Positions 10,575-21,160 of a stretch of DNA of 64,000 bases are shown piece after piece. The notes beneath the pieces are model-generated. The model ran no database searches and had not been told where the DNA came from. It saw only the letters and a list, made by a program, of their open reading frames with translations. The stretch comes from Palaemon carinicauda. Its lineage: Eukaryota; Arthropoda; Malacostraca; Decapoda; Palaemonidae. Where the stretch lies: assembly GCF_036898095.1 (NCBI RefSeq), contig NC_090730.1, positions 23,210,621 through 23,274,620 of the forward strand, read 5' to 3'. Every line of letters begins with the position of its first letter. Position 1 is the stretch's first letter. A program made the translations under genes and the position numbers.

Positions 10575-12322
10575 CTGCCCTTTCCTTCAGACAGCAGTGG
10601 GTGCCAGGTTGACTCACTTCTGGGAGGCTTGGGAGAGAAATGGAGCGGACCCCTGGTCCGTCCAAGTGTTAAAGGAGGGTTACAAGATCCCCTTCTTGGC
10701 AAATCCTCCTTTAGTCACAGATCCGGTGGATCTTTCGCTCAAATACAGTGGGACCGAAGAAGCAAGCCATGCGTCTTCAGACGTCTCTTTTATTAGAGAA
10801 GCAAGCAATAGAGGAAGTGCAGGATGTTACGTCTCCAGGGTTTTACAACCGCCTTTTCCTAGTACCCAAGAGTTCCGGGGAGTGGAGACCGGTTCTGGAC
10901 GTAAGTGTGCTAAATGGTTACGTCCAAAATTCGACGTTCACTATGGATACTCGGAAAACAGTTCTGGCGGCTGTGAGGAAGGACGATTGGATGGTCTCAT
11001 AGATCTTCAGGACACCTATTTCCACCTTCTGATTCATCCCAGCTGCAGACGTTATCTGAGGTTCATGGACGGAAACAAGGTCTTCCAGTTCAGGGCTCTT
11101 TGTTTCGGACTCTGCACGGCTCCTCTGTTGTTTACCAAGATCATGCTGAATGTGGCAAGCATGCTGCATTCGAGGGGAATCAGGGCCTCAATGTATCTGG
11201 ATGATTGGCTGATAAGAGCCTCCTCAGCCGATTGTTGTTTGAAGGACCTCAAGATGACTTTGGATCTCTCCAGAGAACTGGGCCTCCTGGTGAGCTCGAA
11301 AAAATCGCAACTGACTCCATCCCAGGAGATTCTTTATTTGGGGATGGAGATTCACAGTCTGAGTTTTCGGGCTTTTCCGTCGTCGGTGAGAATTCAGGCA
11401 GCCCTCCTAAAAGTCCAAACTTTCCTGAAGAGAGATCTTTGCTCCGTAAGAGATTGGATGAGCCTTCTGGGGACACTCATCATTAGAGAAGTTCGTGACC
11501 CTGGGGAGGTTGCACTTGTGTCCTCTTCAGTTTCATCTTAATCGCCATTGGAAGAAAGGGGACAACCTTGACAGGGATTGCATTCACATCTCGGTTTCCA
11601 TCAAGTCTCTTCTTCAATGGTGGTACAACGAGCCCAGACTGAAAGAAGGCTTGTCTTTACTTCAGAAGAGCCCAGACCTCGTGTTGTGTTCCGACGCCTC
11701 CAACTCGGGGTGGGGAGCCACTCTAGAGAAGGAGCAACTTTCGGGGACTTGGACGGTGGAGCAAACATATCTCCACATCAATCAAAAGGAGCTTTTGGCT
11801 ATTCATCTGGCTCTCATAGGCTTCGAGAAGCAGATCAGGGGCAAAGTGGTCCAAGTCAATGCGGACAGCACGACAGCTCTGGCCTATATTGTGAAACAAG
11901 GCAGGACCCACTCTTGGCCTCTGTACGAGATTGCAAGACTACTACTTGTTTGGGCAGAGGAAAGGAAGGTGACTCTTTTGACTCGATTCATCCAGGGGGT
12001 CAACAATGTGAGCGCAGACAGACTCAGCAGGGGAGGTCAGGTTCTCTCCACAGAGTGGATTTTGCACCCGGACATCTGCAAGAGTCTGTGGCGGTTATGG
12101 GGTCGACCTCTCGTGGATCTCTTTGCCACCACAAAGACCAAAAGGCTGGAGTGTTACTGCTCTCCGGTTCCGGATCCCGAAACCTTGCACATAGACGCCT
12201 TTCTGATGAACTGGTCACACATGGAGGTTTATGCTTTCCCTCCGTTCAAGATTCTTTTCAAAGTGATTCAGAAGTTCATTTCCCACGAAGAGACCAGAAT
12301 GACACTGATAGCTCCGTTCTAG
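10575..12322 (+). pseudogene. DIRS element 1 RT / RNase H / methyltransferase-like ORF, frameshifted
   Basis: The frame is open from 10387, overlapping the ORF1 tail, and RT homology begins near 10590 (HFWEAWERNGADPW). RT motif A is DLQDTYFH (about 10999) and the catalytic box is YLDDWLI (about 11193-11213). Between about 10735 and 10990 the homology runs in another frame (YNRLFLVPKSSGEWRPVLD), then returns, so a compensating frameshift pair is present. A third shift near 11490 leads into 11495-12322. RNase H there is complete: SDAS..GWGA (about 11690), HINQKELLAIHLAL, and NADSTTALAY. The Dam-methyltransferase-like segment typical of DIRS follows (VDLFATTKTKRL to YAFPPF, about 12110-12250). 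The frame ends at TAG 12320-12322, where relatives read Trp, so this stop is probably a mutation. Confidence 0.87.
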
Positions 12323-13523
12323 CCGTCAAGGAGCTGGTTTTCAGAGGTACTGGAATGGATGGTGGATTTCCCGAGAAGCCTTCCCGTGAGACCCGATCTT
12401 CTCAGACAACCTCACTTGGCCCGAAATCGTCTAAACCTCCGAGCTCTACGTCTGACTGCCTTCAGACTATCGAAAAACTCGCTAGAGCTAGAGGGTTTTC
12501 GAAGTAGGCAGCCAAGGCAATTGCGAGGGCAAGGAGGTCTTCAACCATCAAGGTGTATCAGTCCAAGTGGGAGTTATTCAGAGAGTGAGTAGGACTAACG
12601 CGATTTCCTCTTCCAGTACCTCTCTTACCCAGATAGCAGATTTTTTCTTGGACCTTAAATTTAAACATAACTTCTCGTCATCTACTATTAAAGGTTACAG
12701 GAGTATGTTGGCAATGGTTTTTAGACACAGGAACCTAGACCTTTCTAATAATAAGGATCTACAAGATTTGCTTAGGCCTTTTGATACAACCAAGAAGATT
12801 CAAACAGCTCCCCTTGCCTGGAATTTGGATGTTGTCCTTAAATTTCTCATGAGTGACAGATTTGAGCCTTTACACTCGGTTTCATTTAAGGATTTAACCT
12901 TGAAAACACTTTCTGGTTACCCTTGCCACTGCTATAAGAGTTAGTGAGGTACACGCTTTAAGCAGGAACATTGGTTTTCGGAATGGAAAAGCCATTTGTT
13001 CTTTGCAACTGGGGTTTCTGGCCAAGAATGAATACCCTGCTCGGCCATGGCCCAAATCCTTCGAGATTTCTAACCTTTCTGATTTGGCTGGCGGTGAATT
13101 AGAAAGGGTACTCTGTCCAGTTAGAGCGTTACGGCTTTATGTGGACAGGACTAAGAATCTGAGGGGTAACTCAGACGCTCTGTGGTGTGCAGTTCAGAAA
13201 CCCTCGATGCAGTTCAGAAACCCTCGATGCCCATGTCTAAGAATGCCTTGTCTTTTTTCATTAGATTGTTGATTCGAGAAGCTCATGCTCAGTGTGATGA
13301 GTCTGATCAGAGGCTTCTCAAAGTGAACACACATGAAGTCAGAGCGGTAGCGACTTCAGTGGCCATTGAACAGAACTGTTCTCTGCAAAGTCTGATGGAT
13401 ACGACATTTTGGAGAAGTAAGTCTGTATTTGCATCCCATTATTTGAGAAATATTCAGACTCGCTATGAGGACTTTTTTACTTTGGGTCCTTTTGTAGCGG
13501 CTAATGCGATAGTAGGTGAATGA
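12323..13523 (+). pseudogene. DIRS element 1 tyrosine recombinase, frameshifted
   Basis: The core-binding part reads LQTIEKLARARGFSK then a stop (near 12505), followed by AAKAIARARRSSTIKVYQSK. It continues in 12567-12944 (SSTIKGYRSMLAMVFRH) up to a small deletion near 12915. The catalytic domain resumes with ATAIRVSEVHALSR (Arg box, about 12930-12970). A perfect 20-bp tandem duplication at 13189-13228 shifts the frame again. The final part (13182-13523) has HEVR (His and second Arg) and SHYLR (Tyr nucleophile). All catalytic residues R-H-R-Y are therefore present but split over several frames. In DIRS elements this enzyme integrates the circular DNA. Confidence 0.87.
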
Positions 13524-13907
13524 TCTACCACTACGTTCCCTTTTTCCTAATACCCCTTTTCTATCTCTTGGAACTCGTTTGTTATGGTTGTTTGTGGAGA
13601 TTGGTCGTCAGTCTTCCGCAATCTTTGATTTGGTTAGGTGGTGAATTTGTTCCTTGAGTGCACCCAGAACAAGGGTATTGGTTGAGGTTCTGTCATGTTA
13701 TAGGTGGTCGTATCGTTTGACAGCGTCTAGAGATTTTCAGCCCGAGTGGATCACTGGATCTCTTAAGGTTAGCGGACGAAATGAGGCAGAGTATCATTGC
13801 TGTCAGCTTCCTTATCAGGTGAGAACTGCTTAAGTTTGTTGTATGTAACCCTTAAGTGAATTTTCTATTTGTAGCTGTCTCTGACCCGCCACCAATGGGT
13901 GTCAATC

Positions 13908-14004
13908 AGCTCTTTATATAACCAGCGGGTAAGTTTTATATTTAAAAATTATATTTTCATAATAAAATAAATTTTTTAATATACTTACCCGCTGGTTATA
14001 TAAA
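13908..14004 (+). repeat. Internal complementary region (ICR), DIRS element 1
   Basis: The first half (13908-13947) is the reverse complement of the left terminus (TATAACCAGCGGGTAAGTTT...TTTAAA). The second half (about 13950-14004) is the reverse complement of the right terminus, including ATTTTCATAATAAAATAAAT. The ICR therefore reads as a left-end/right-end junction, the expected template for circularising the cDNA. It places the element ends at about 7534 and 14236. Confidence 0.88.
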
Positions 14005-14048
14005 TTTAACACCCACCCTCCGCCCCTCTAGAGACTACCTATGGTATT

Positions 14049-14236
14049 GCTATGAGGCATGGAAGAACTGGAGATGGTGTGTTGTTCCACCTGAGTTACC
14101 GCTAGGGTGCAGTTGTACACCTGCCGTATCTTCGATAGCGCGAGATTTGAATTTCTGCCAGGGCGTCAGGGGACGTCAGCTCTTTATATAACCAGCGGGT
14201 AAGTATATTCAAAAATTTATTTTATTATGAAAATAT
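14049..14236 (-). repeat. Right inverted terminal repeat, DIRS element 1
   Basis: This is the reverse complement of 7534-7706 with a right-end extension, seen again in the ICR. The mutual match is about 90 percent by eye, with changes such as TGCGGTTG/TGCAGTTG. Confidence 0.88.
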
Positions 14237-14714
14237 CATTTCTTCTTACTTTTCAAGTTTCCAAGTTGTACTATATAAAAGGAACATTTTATTTTGCAAT
14301 TAATTGGTCCTTTCAGTATTTTTCCTTAGTCATAGATTAAAGGAAGTTACAGTTCAGTTAATGTTTATACGATGCAGTATTCTTTACATCGATGTAGCGC
14401 ACGATTCTATGTATCGTTGTTGGCTTGGTGGTTTTTGGAATACTAAAATTGTTCGTATCTGAATTGTAGATGTTCCAATGGGTAGGAGTGATGATTCGTC
14501 TTTTATTGGAACCTCTTAATTTGAGGGTTTATTTTAATTTTTAAATGTACAGTATCTATTAAGTTAATATTTAATGTTTTGTTGCACTTATATGGGATTC
14601 AGTGACTGCATTCCCATTCAGACCATTGACAGAATGGTAAGTCACTCTGTACGGAGTTCATTTCGTTTGAGAGAGCGTATACTTTGGTTTTCAAATAATT
14701 GTGAAACTGAGCGA
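14237..14714. other. Non-coding gap between element 1 and minisatellite
   Basis: AT-rich DNA with no gene or repeat that I recognise. Short open frames run from here into the minisatellite only because the latter lacks stops on this strand. Confidence 0.5.
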
Positions 14715-15124
14715 AGCGCCGGTGTGGACGCTTCAGCGCCGGTGTGGACGCTTCAGCGCCGGTGTGGACGCTTCAGCGCCGGTGTGGACGCTTCAGCGCC
14801 GGTGTGGACGCTTCAGCGCCGGTGTGGACGCTTCAGCGCCGGTGTGGACGCTTCAGCGCCGGTGTGGACGCTTCAGCGCCGGTGTGGACGCTTCAGCGCC
14901 GGTGTGGACGCTTCAGCGCCGGTGTGGACGCTTCAGCGCCGGTGTGGACGCTTCAGCGCCGGTGTGGACGCTTCAGCGCCGGTGTGGACGCTTCAGCGCC
15001 GGTGTGGACGCTTCAGCGCCGGTGTGGACGCTTCAGCGCCGGTGTGGACGCTTCAGCGCCGGTGTGGACGCTTCAGCGCCGGTGTGGACGCTTCAGCGCC
15101 GGTGTGGACGCTTCAGCGCCGGTG
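14715..15124 (+). repeat. 20-bp minisatellite, 20 perfect copies
   Basis: The unit GGTGTGGACGCTTCAGCGCC repeats without a single mismatch from 14721 to 15120, with partial units on each side. It is GC-rich (70 percent) in AT-rich surroundings and contains GGCGC/GCGCC. Because 20 is not a multiple of 3, all three forward frames read the same 20-residue cycle (VWTLQRRCGRFSAGVDASAP) and none has a stop; the reverse strand has a TGA in each cycle. Perfect homogeneity implies very recent expansion or assembly collapse/expansion. I see no start or codon context that makes it a gene. Confidence 0.97.
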
Positions 15125-15490
15125 ACAATAGACTTTGTCTACCTGACCATGACCGTCTAGCGTTGAGTTATTGTTGCTCCAGGCGCTATATTAAGAAGTA
15201 TATCTTAACTAAATTGATGTTATATTTTGCACCAAGGCCTGTTGGGCTAATTCTTGGTTGGGAGAACTAAATTAAAACCTCTAAGCATTGAGGTTAGAAT
15301 TCAGAATCCTAAGGAGTAGACTCCTTGGAAACAAGACTTCTCTATCTAGGATAGAGACTTGTAGGAGGAAGGGACTAACTTTCAGAAACTCATAAGAGTT
15401 TTTTCTGAAGTTCCCTTTTTATTTTTTACCTGCTGCTCCTCGTTCCGACTTCAGAGTTTTCGCTAGTTTCTTTGGTGTCTATTTTATTTT

Positions 15491-15600
15491 TGTTACTAGC
15501 CAGGCTGCAACCCTAGTTGAGAAAGCAAGATACTTTAACGCAAAGGGCTCCTATAAGGAAAGATGGCTCAGTATGTAAATAAGAAAATAAATAAATAAAC
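15491..15600 (-). repeat. Interspersed repeat copy (CTACAACCCTAGTTGG family)
   Basis: This is a diverged copy of a repeat also at 41436-41528, 48455-48813 and 60545-60655. Shared phrases are a CTAGC start, GCTGCAACCCTAGTTGAGAA, AAGGGCTCC and a final AAATAAAT-rich tail. Strand is relative to the copies at 41436 and 60545, which read in the opposite direction. It is probably a SINE-like or MITE-like family; its class cannot be set from here. Confidence 0.75.
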
Positions 15601-16239
15601 ATTAAATCATTCTCAGAAAAGTAACGAACCTTACTGTAGAGGTTGATGCAGCGCCTGCAATTGCAACAGCAGGAAGTGCATTAAGGCTTTTATGAGAATA
15701 GAGTATGAAAGTATCTCCCACCACGGGCAGTTTATTAATGATTTAATGTATTATGGTTTAAAACGCTCTTGTTTAGTGACTCGTAAACAGCACAGTGCAC
15801 TGGAGGAGGTATTTGTTAGTGTTCATCTTACTCCTGGCCCTACACCTCTTCCTCACTTTCCAACCCCTGGGAGAAGGAAGGTCGGTAGGCTGAGGTACAT
15901 CGCGGACCTTGTGCGTTAAACGTATGTTCCGCCGAGCGATCCTGTTGATACAGTCCAAGACGTTCCCGTTCCACTTTGGAATGATGAAGTAAAGCTCTTT
16001 TCTTCGCCTACTATTGTCGAACTATGAGACTGTTTCTTGGGAAGAGCAAAGTTGGAATGTCTTGAAGCGATCAGTTCATCATTGCTATGGTATCACAGAT
16101 CTTGTAACTTTTTTCTGCGTAATAGGGCCCAGTTCCTTGACGAGGATGACGTTCTACCTTTTCCCTGTCTACTAGACTAGGAAGTTGCTCGTCATGTACA
16201 CACGCAAACAGAACTTGCCTTCGCAGCAGGCGTGTCGCG
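15601..16239. other. Non-coding stretch before the 5S copy
   Basis: One open frame of 75 codons (15692-15919) shows no motif I know. The GC-richer composition and proximity to element 6 suggest old transposon sequence, but I cannot assign it. Confidence 0.35.
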
Positions 16240-16408
16240 GTCAACGGCCATACCATGTTGAAAACACCGCTTCTCATCCGAGCAGCGAAGTTAAGCAACG
16301 TTGGGTCTAGTCAATACTTGGATGAGTGACCGCCTGGGAACACTAGATGCGGTCTAGTCAATACTTGGATGAGTGACCGCCTGGGAACACCAGATGCTGT
16401 TGGCTTTT
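16240..16408 (+). rRNA. 5S rRNA-like copy with 47-bp internal duplication (probable pseudogene)
   Basis: The order of conserved 5S segments is intact: GGCCATACCATGTTGAA near the start, CGAAGTTAAGCAACG..GGG (box A region), CTTGGATGAGTGACCGCC and TGGGAACAC (box C region), then GCTGTTGGCTTTT ending in a T-run. The copy is 169 bp instead of about 120 bp because a 47-bp block is duplicated in tandem (16304-16350 and 16351-16397, one mismatch). The duplicated block holds the box C part of the internal pol III promoter. The extra block would break the 5S fold, so I call it a pseudogene or a 5S-derived repeat. It is a single copy in the window, not part of a tandem array. Confidence 0.85.
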
Positions 16409-16699
16409 AGACCTTTAATGCTTAAACGACCACTCTTTCAGTTGACTCCTTTTTGTAGAGAACGTGTCTGGGGGCGAGACAAGTCATAGAACTTCAGACT
16501 TATACGATTTTGATTGACAAACTTTAACCAAGGAGGAGACTCCAGGCACGGTATGGCTGATGATTAGGCCGTTGGACCTCGTGATGTTGGTCGATCTCAA
16601 TTATGTGTACTTCTAGATCCTAATATATCCTAGCTCCAGGAAGTATCCCAGCTTTGTCAGGCTGAGCAGAGTAACAATTCAGTCCCATTAGCCTCACCA

Positions 16700-17330
16700 G
16701 TCTTCACCAGAGTTTACATTCGGTATCAACATGGGCATGCCACATGCCTACAGTATTAGTCTCCTGCGCTACCTGGACTACCTCCACAAGGAAGAACTCC
16801 TCTCATTCAATCATATGCTGGGGATCGGGGTAAATTGTGAAAAGTCAGCTGAGTGCCCCCAAGAAACTGGTTTATTTGGGGATAGATATCGATACCTTTG
16901 TGGAAACACACACCCCAACAAGGAACTATTTAACATCTTCGAGAGGACGTTTCCTCTTTCAATAGCCCCATCTGCCAGCACAGGTTTGGGATAATGGGCT
17001 GGAAGATCTAGCCTTCCTGGAATATCTCATTCTAAATGGATTTCTACACCTTCAATTTCTTCAATAGTAACTGAAGAGACACTGGTCGCTAGACAGCAAC
17101 CCTTCTCTGTCCCTACTGTAGTTCCGATAGGAGAGGGTCCCAGTCTCCATCTGCATTGATGACATGCAGGATGAACCCTTTGTAGGACTTGCTTACTGCT
17201 AACGTGTGCACTGGATCTTCATTTGGTTCATGGGCGCTTTGAAAGACTGGGTAGTGCAGCTCCTATACCCGCTTGAAGTCTACAAAAGACCAAAGGGGTA
17301 TGTCGGTCCCATTTCAAAGTGTGTTGTCTT
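16700..17330 (+). mobile_element. Decayed DIRS fragment (element 6), RT/RNase H remnant
   Basis: The open frame 16731-16994 contains ISLLRYLDYLHKEELLS followed by LGIGVNCEKS, which matches the DIRS RT pattern (RLLRYLDDW... then LGI.VN.EKS) with the second catalytic Asp replaced by Tyr. Downstream, near 17215-17260, a DASxFGWGA-like RNase H box can be read only by allowing frameshifts. No termini or recombinase were found. The fragment lies directly after the 5S-like copy. Confidence 0.6.
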
Positions 17331-17449
17331 CGAGCGGACCTCCTCACACTCCAACACTCTTGCCCTCTTTTGACTGTAAATGCACGGTCACTTAGTGACG
17401 TGAAGGATAGTGCCACACTATTGTGTTGGGTAACAGTATTATCGCAGTT

Positions 17450-20400
17450 AAATCTGGTTTCACTGGGAATGGGAGAAATACTTTCAAAACTGAAAGCTGT
17501 CCTTATGAAATTTTCATGTCAATATAAAATCAAAAAGCTTACATTCTTGCACTATATATATGTTATTTGTCTAGTTATAAAATCATCTGAATTTTGGAAA
17601 TACTGTACATGATAGTTTTGATGGGATTCAATAGGTATGTAGAGTTAATTTATAGTACATTTTTTATTTTTGTGGTGGTTGCAACTATTTTGATTTCTCT
17701 TAAAAAAAAAAATTAGTCGCTTAGGATACCACACGTGCAATCCAGGTAGCTCACCTTACAGGTAATCACTATTTGAGATGTTTGTAAGTCATACCTTATT
17801 TAAGAATCATAACTTTTTCCTTAAAACTTATGGTTTGTAGGAAATTAATATCTGCACCTCGTGCCGTGTAGTTGGCATTATTAAAGAATTGGTCCTTAGC
17901 TGCTTTCTACTAAAGAACTGTTTTCATTTCCTTTCTTCTATCCTGTAGTCCAACCTCTTAACTTACTAAATAGCCTAACAGCAGGGTTTTTTTCCTTGAG
18001 TTTTGGCTAAACGTCAACATTACATAAGTGCAAAGCATTTCATGTGTTCTGGGAAAATTGCAAAGTTATGTCCTCTGGTGAGTCAAAACCTTTTATAGAA
18101 GTTTTTGAGGACTCCAAAATTTTAACTATTCTTATCTGAATGGCAGAAATACCCCTTATATAATAGAATTTATAGTTAACTGGGAGGGGATGAAATGGTT
18201 TCCAAGCTTATAGATACAGGAAAATGGAGATATTTTAGAGATATCTAGTATTGTATGGCTTATGTATTACTCCATAATTTTTTCCACCATACTTAATTGA
18301 TGTTAGTTGGATATTAACAGTATTTTTAATCTTCAGGTCATTATTTTAGAGTTAAGATTGTTTTTACTGGATTATCTTAATTCTAGTTTTTTTTTTTCAT
18401 TGCAAAAGTTTTGTTTGCATGTCTGGTCTTTGAGAAATAGAACTTTTAAAAGGATCTAACAGGATTTAGTTGTAATGTGAATATTTTCTTGTTTTTGTTT
18501 ACAATTATTGATGTTGAAATGCTCGGTTCTACAGAGGAATAACTTTTCATTGGCCAAAGGGTGTGGGGGATAGCATGAAAATACTAGGGTAAAATTCTCA
18601 TGTTTAGTCACCTAGTTTTTAACAATGTTGGTAAAAATATTGTAATATTAAAGTTAGAAGCAAAATAAACTAGATGCTTGTATCATTCAAATAGTGAAAA
18701 AAAAAAATTACCTGTGGTGTTTGTCATTGCTAAAGGACCCCATTTTATTTCAGACGGAGACCTGTACTAAAGATAAAACCTACAAAACAGTTCTGTAAAC
18801 TCAAAACGCCAGTCTTGAGGTTGCACCTTACATACATTGGGAAAAGTCCCTATATATATCCACTTTGCTGCTGGTATAAAACTAAAGGTAAGGCTTCCTT
18901 TGGAAGTTCAGAGCTTTCATGTGATAGACAAGAATATTTAGAAAAGGGGCTGTAATCATCACATGGCATTATTTCATTTATAATGTTCAAGTTTATGAAT
19001 TGTTATTTTTTATGTTGATTTAAAACTTCTTTTTGAGACGTTTGAATATGAAATAGTGATTTTCTGTGTGACAGGTTGACCTCTATATTCCATGTGCCAT
19101 AATAACTTTATTACATAATCCAAAATAGGTTGGCATTAAACAAGAAACACAAGAGAAAATTAGATATGGCTATTCTTCATGCTTTATTCTTAATAGCTTT
19201 ATTGATAGAAATATGGAAGTTAAGGACTATTATTTGCGTAGCATGTATTGCGATCCAAATTTTTTACACTAGTTTTACTTTGGGAAATAAATTTCCAAAA
19301 TGAAGTAGTTTGGGAATGGCTGACATTCATTAAATCAAGAGAGCCTGTTGTATTTGTTGCTCCTCTTAGTAGGAAACATGGATGTAAAACATTTAGAACC
19401 TTGTACAGTAGTTAATGTCTTCATTTCAGTAATTTACAAGAGATTTTAGTTTTATATGATGTAATGGCCATTTTATCTTTCATGAATTCTACAGTATGAA
19501 AATAGAATATCAGATAGTTCAAGGAATGTTAGAAGGGTCTGTTAAACTTCTCTAATCTTCTGTTATTTCAACCTTTTTTGGTGAAATAATTTCTAATGGA
19601 AACTTAGGTTTTAAAGTACATAACGCTTTTGCCACATTGTTAGTGAATTACCAGTTGAATAGGTAAGTTTTTCCCCTTCATTTGAGTAACTGTTAAATAG
19701 GCTTATGAAATGAATAGCTTTTTCTATCTTAAATTTGTTGAACTAAGTTAAGGTTTGTGATTGATACATTATTCATAGTTTGTCTTAAATATAGTGGACT
19801 ACCTATTTAGTTTATTGCCTCAAATATAGAGGACTATCTATTTAAATAACTAAATGAGAGGATCGTTTCGTGAACTAATGGTTATAGTCTTTGAAATAGT
19901 TTCTTTCCATAAAGTAAACTACCTGTACTGTTTTGATAAAAAAAAAAAAACCTAAGTTTTTCTTAGCCTTAGATTTAGTGGACCATTATTTAGATAGGCA
20001 CTGAGATACATTTTTACATTTCGAGTTATTGAAAGATGAGGTACTGACTTTGAAATGGATAATTTTTTCCTGTAATTTATATAAAACAATTTTCTAGGGT
20101 TTGAGATTCATAGTCTCTCATTGATTTATAAAAGGTTGTGATACTTAGATGTTTTCTAAGAATCAGTTTTTCTGAGATAAATTTGCAACAATTTTAGCCT
20201 ATAAATTTTGTGTGAATATTGCCATAAAAATGTCTCTTTATGGGGGTATTTCAATGAAATCATACTTATATTTTAAGTGAACTTGTATCACAAAGATTAA
20301 ATTTAAACACATAATCTATAATTAACATTGGTTTTAGGTATATACAATAGTTTTCAACCCCAGGTAGGGAAGATCTAGGTTCTTGCATTGGTGTGTGGTA

Positions 20401-21160
20401 ATTTTAAAAGCAAGGGTCCATTCAGAGTATATCGAGAGCTTGATGTAGTTAACAAATATCAGGAATATGCAGAAGAAATTTTTTAAAATCCTAAGGGATT
20501 TATTTTCTTTACAAGGGTTTTACTTTCAGAAATGATTCAATATTGAACTGTTAGGGGAATGGAGTATTCTTCATCTAAAATACTTTCTAGGTAACTGAAA
20601 TAATCTTTGAACTTGGTCAATATTTCTTTGTCGTAAAAGGGACAATACCAATTTGGAGGGAATTTCTAGGTATTAAGGTAATATTCATTCAACTGTCATT
20701 AATTTAGCTGATTAGTTTACTTATCTGTCACTTCAATATCATTGGTGAATTTTGAAAATAGGGTTAATTCAAAATGTTGTACAGCTATAGGTGGGAATCG
20801 ATGGAAAATAAACGGAAGATTTTTAGAATTAAGGGGACTTTTTTATAGGTGCGCTTACTATGAAGTATTGTAAGCAAGTACCCTTATAATGCATTGGTAA
20901 TTCATGGGTACCAATGAAGCAATTTTTATCACCTTAGAAGCAATATCCTTTTAGGCCAGATATTTCATTAAGATTTATAGACAGTCAAAGGTTTATAAGT
21001 TTTTGGTCAACGTGCCCGGTAACCAGTAGACCATTCAGGTACTTAAACTTGGATATTTGGTGGTCTTTAAGATTAGGAATAGGTATATAGGATTAGGAAA
21101 AGGTTGGAGTGCAGAGAAGCTCTTAATGCTTTATAGCTTCTCAGTTCTTGTTCTAAGAAG
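17450..21160. other. Long AT-rich stretch without recognised genes
   Basis: No convincing gene. One 134-bp segment at 18754-18887 is flanked by good AG and GTAAG splice signals and is open in one frame (listed separately). The remainder is AT-rich with short A- and T-runs. Confidence 0.5.
18754..18887 (+). other. Possible internal exon (speculative)
   Basis: The acceptor context is TTTTATTTCAG and the donor is AAAG|GTAAGG. The 134-bp segment is open in one frame for 44 codons with no internal stop (residues such as RRPVLKIKPTKQF then GKSPYIYPLCCW). I recognise no domain. Such configurations arise by chance in 64 kb of AT-rich DNA, so this is only a candidate. Confidence 0.15.

Larger units (their letters stand above)
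7534..14236 (+). mobile_element. DIRS element 1: full-length structure, coding decayed
   Basis: The ends are inverted repeats (7534-7706 against 14049-14236), not direct LTRs. An internal complementary region at 13908-14004 carries the complement of both termini. Between them lie ORF1 (7902-10574), an RT/RNase H/methyltransferase-like frame (10575-12322) and a tyrosine recombinase frame (12323-13523). This order and terminal layout define DIRS1-like retrotransposons, which are known to be common in decapods. No target duplication is expected or seen. All three frames carry stops or frameshifts, so the copy is non-autonomous, although its termini and ICR could still be used in trans. Confidence 0.92.

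Noticed and set aside
11578..12507. 309-codon plus-strand frame
   Set aside because: Overlaps the element 1 RNase H/methyltransferase-like coding region in another frame; most of it is a shadow. Only its C-terminal end (from about 12440) coincides with real recombinase sequence and is covered in that entry.
14715..15124. Regular 20-bp repeat as a CRISPR array
   Set aside because: There are no spacers; units are directly contiguous, and the context is eukaryotic.
14574..15270. Three overlapping 138-189 codon open frames
   Set aside because: All are produced by the stop-free 20-bp minisatellite; they give the same repeated peptide in every frame and have no independent coding support.
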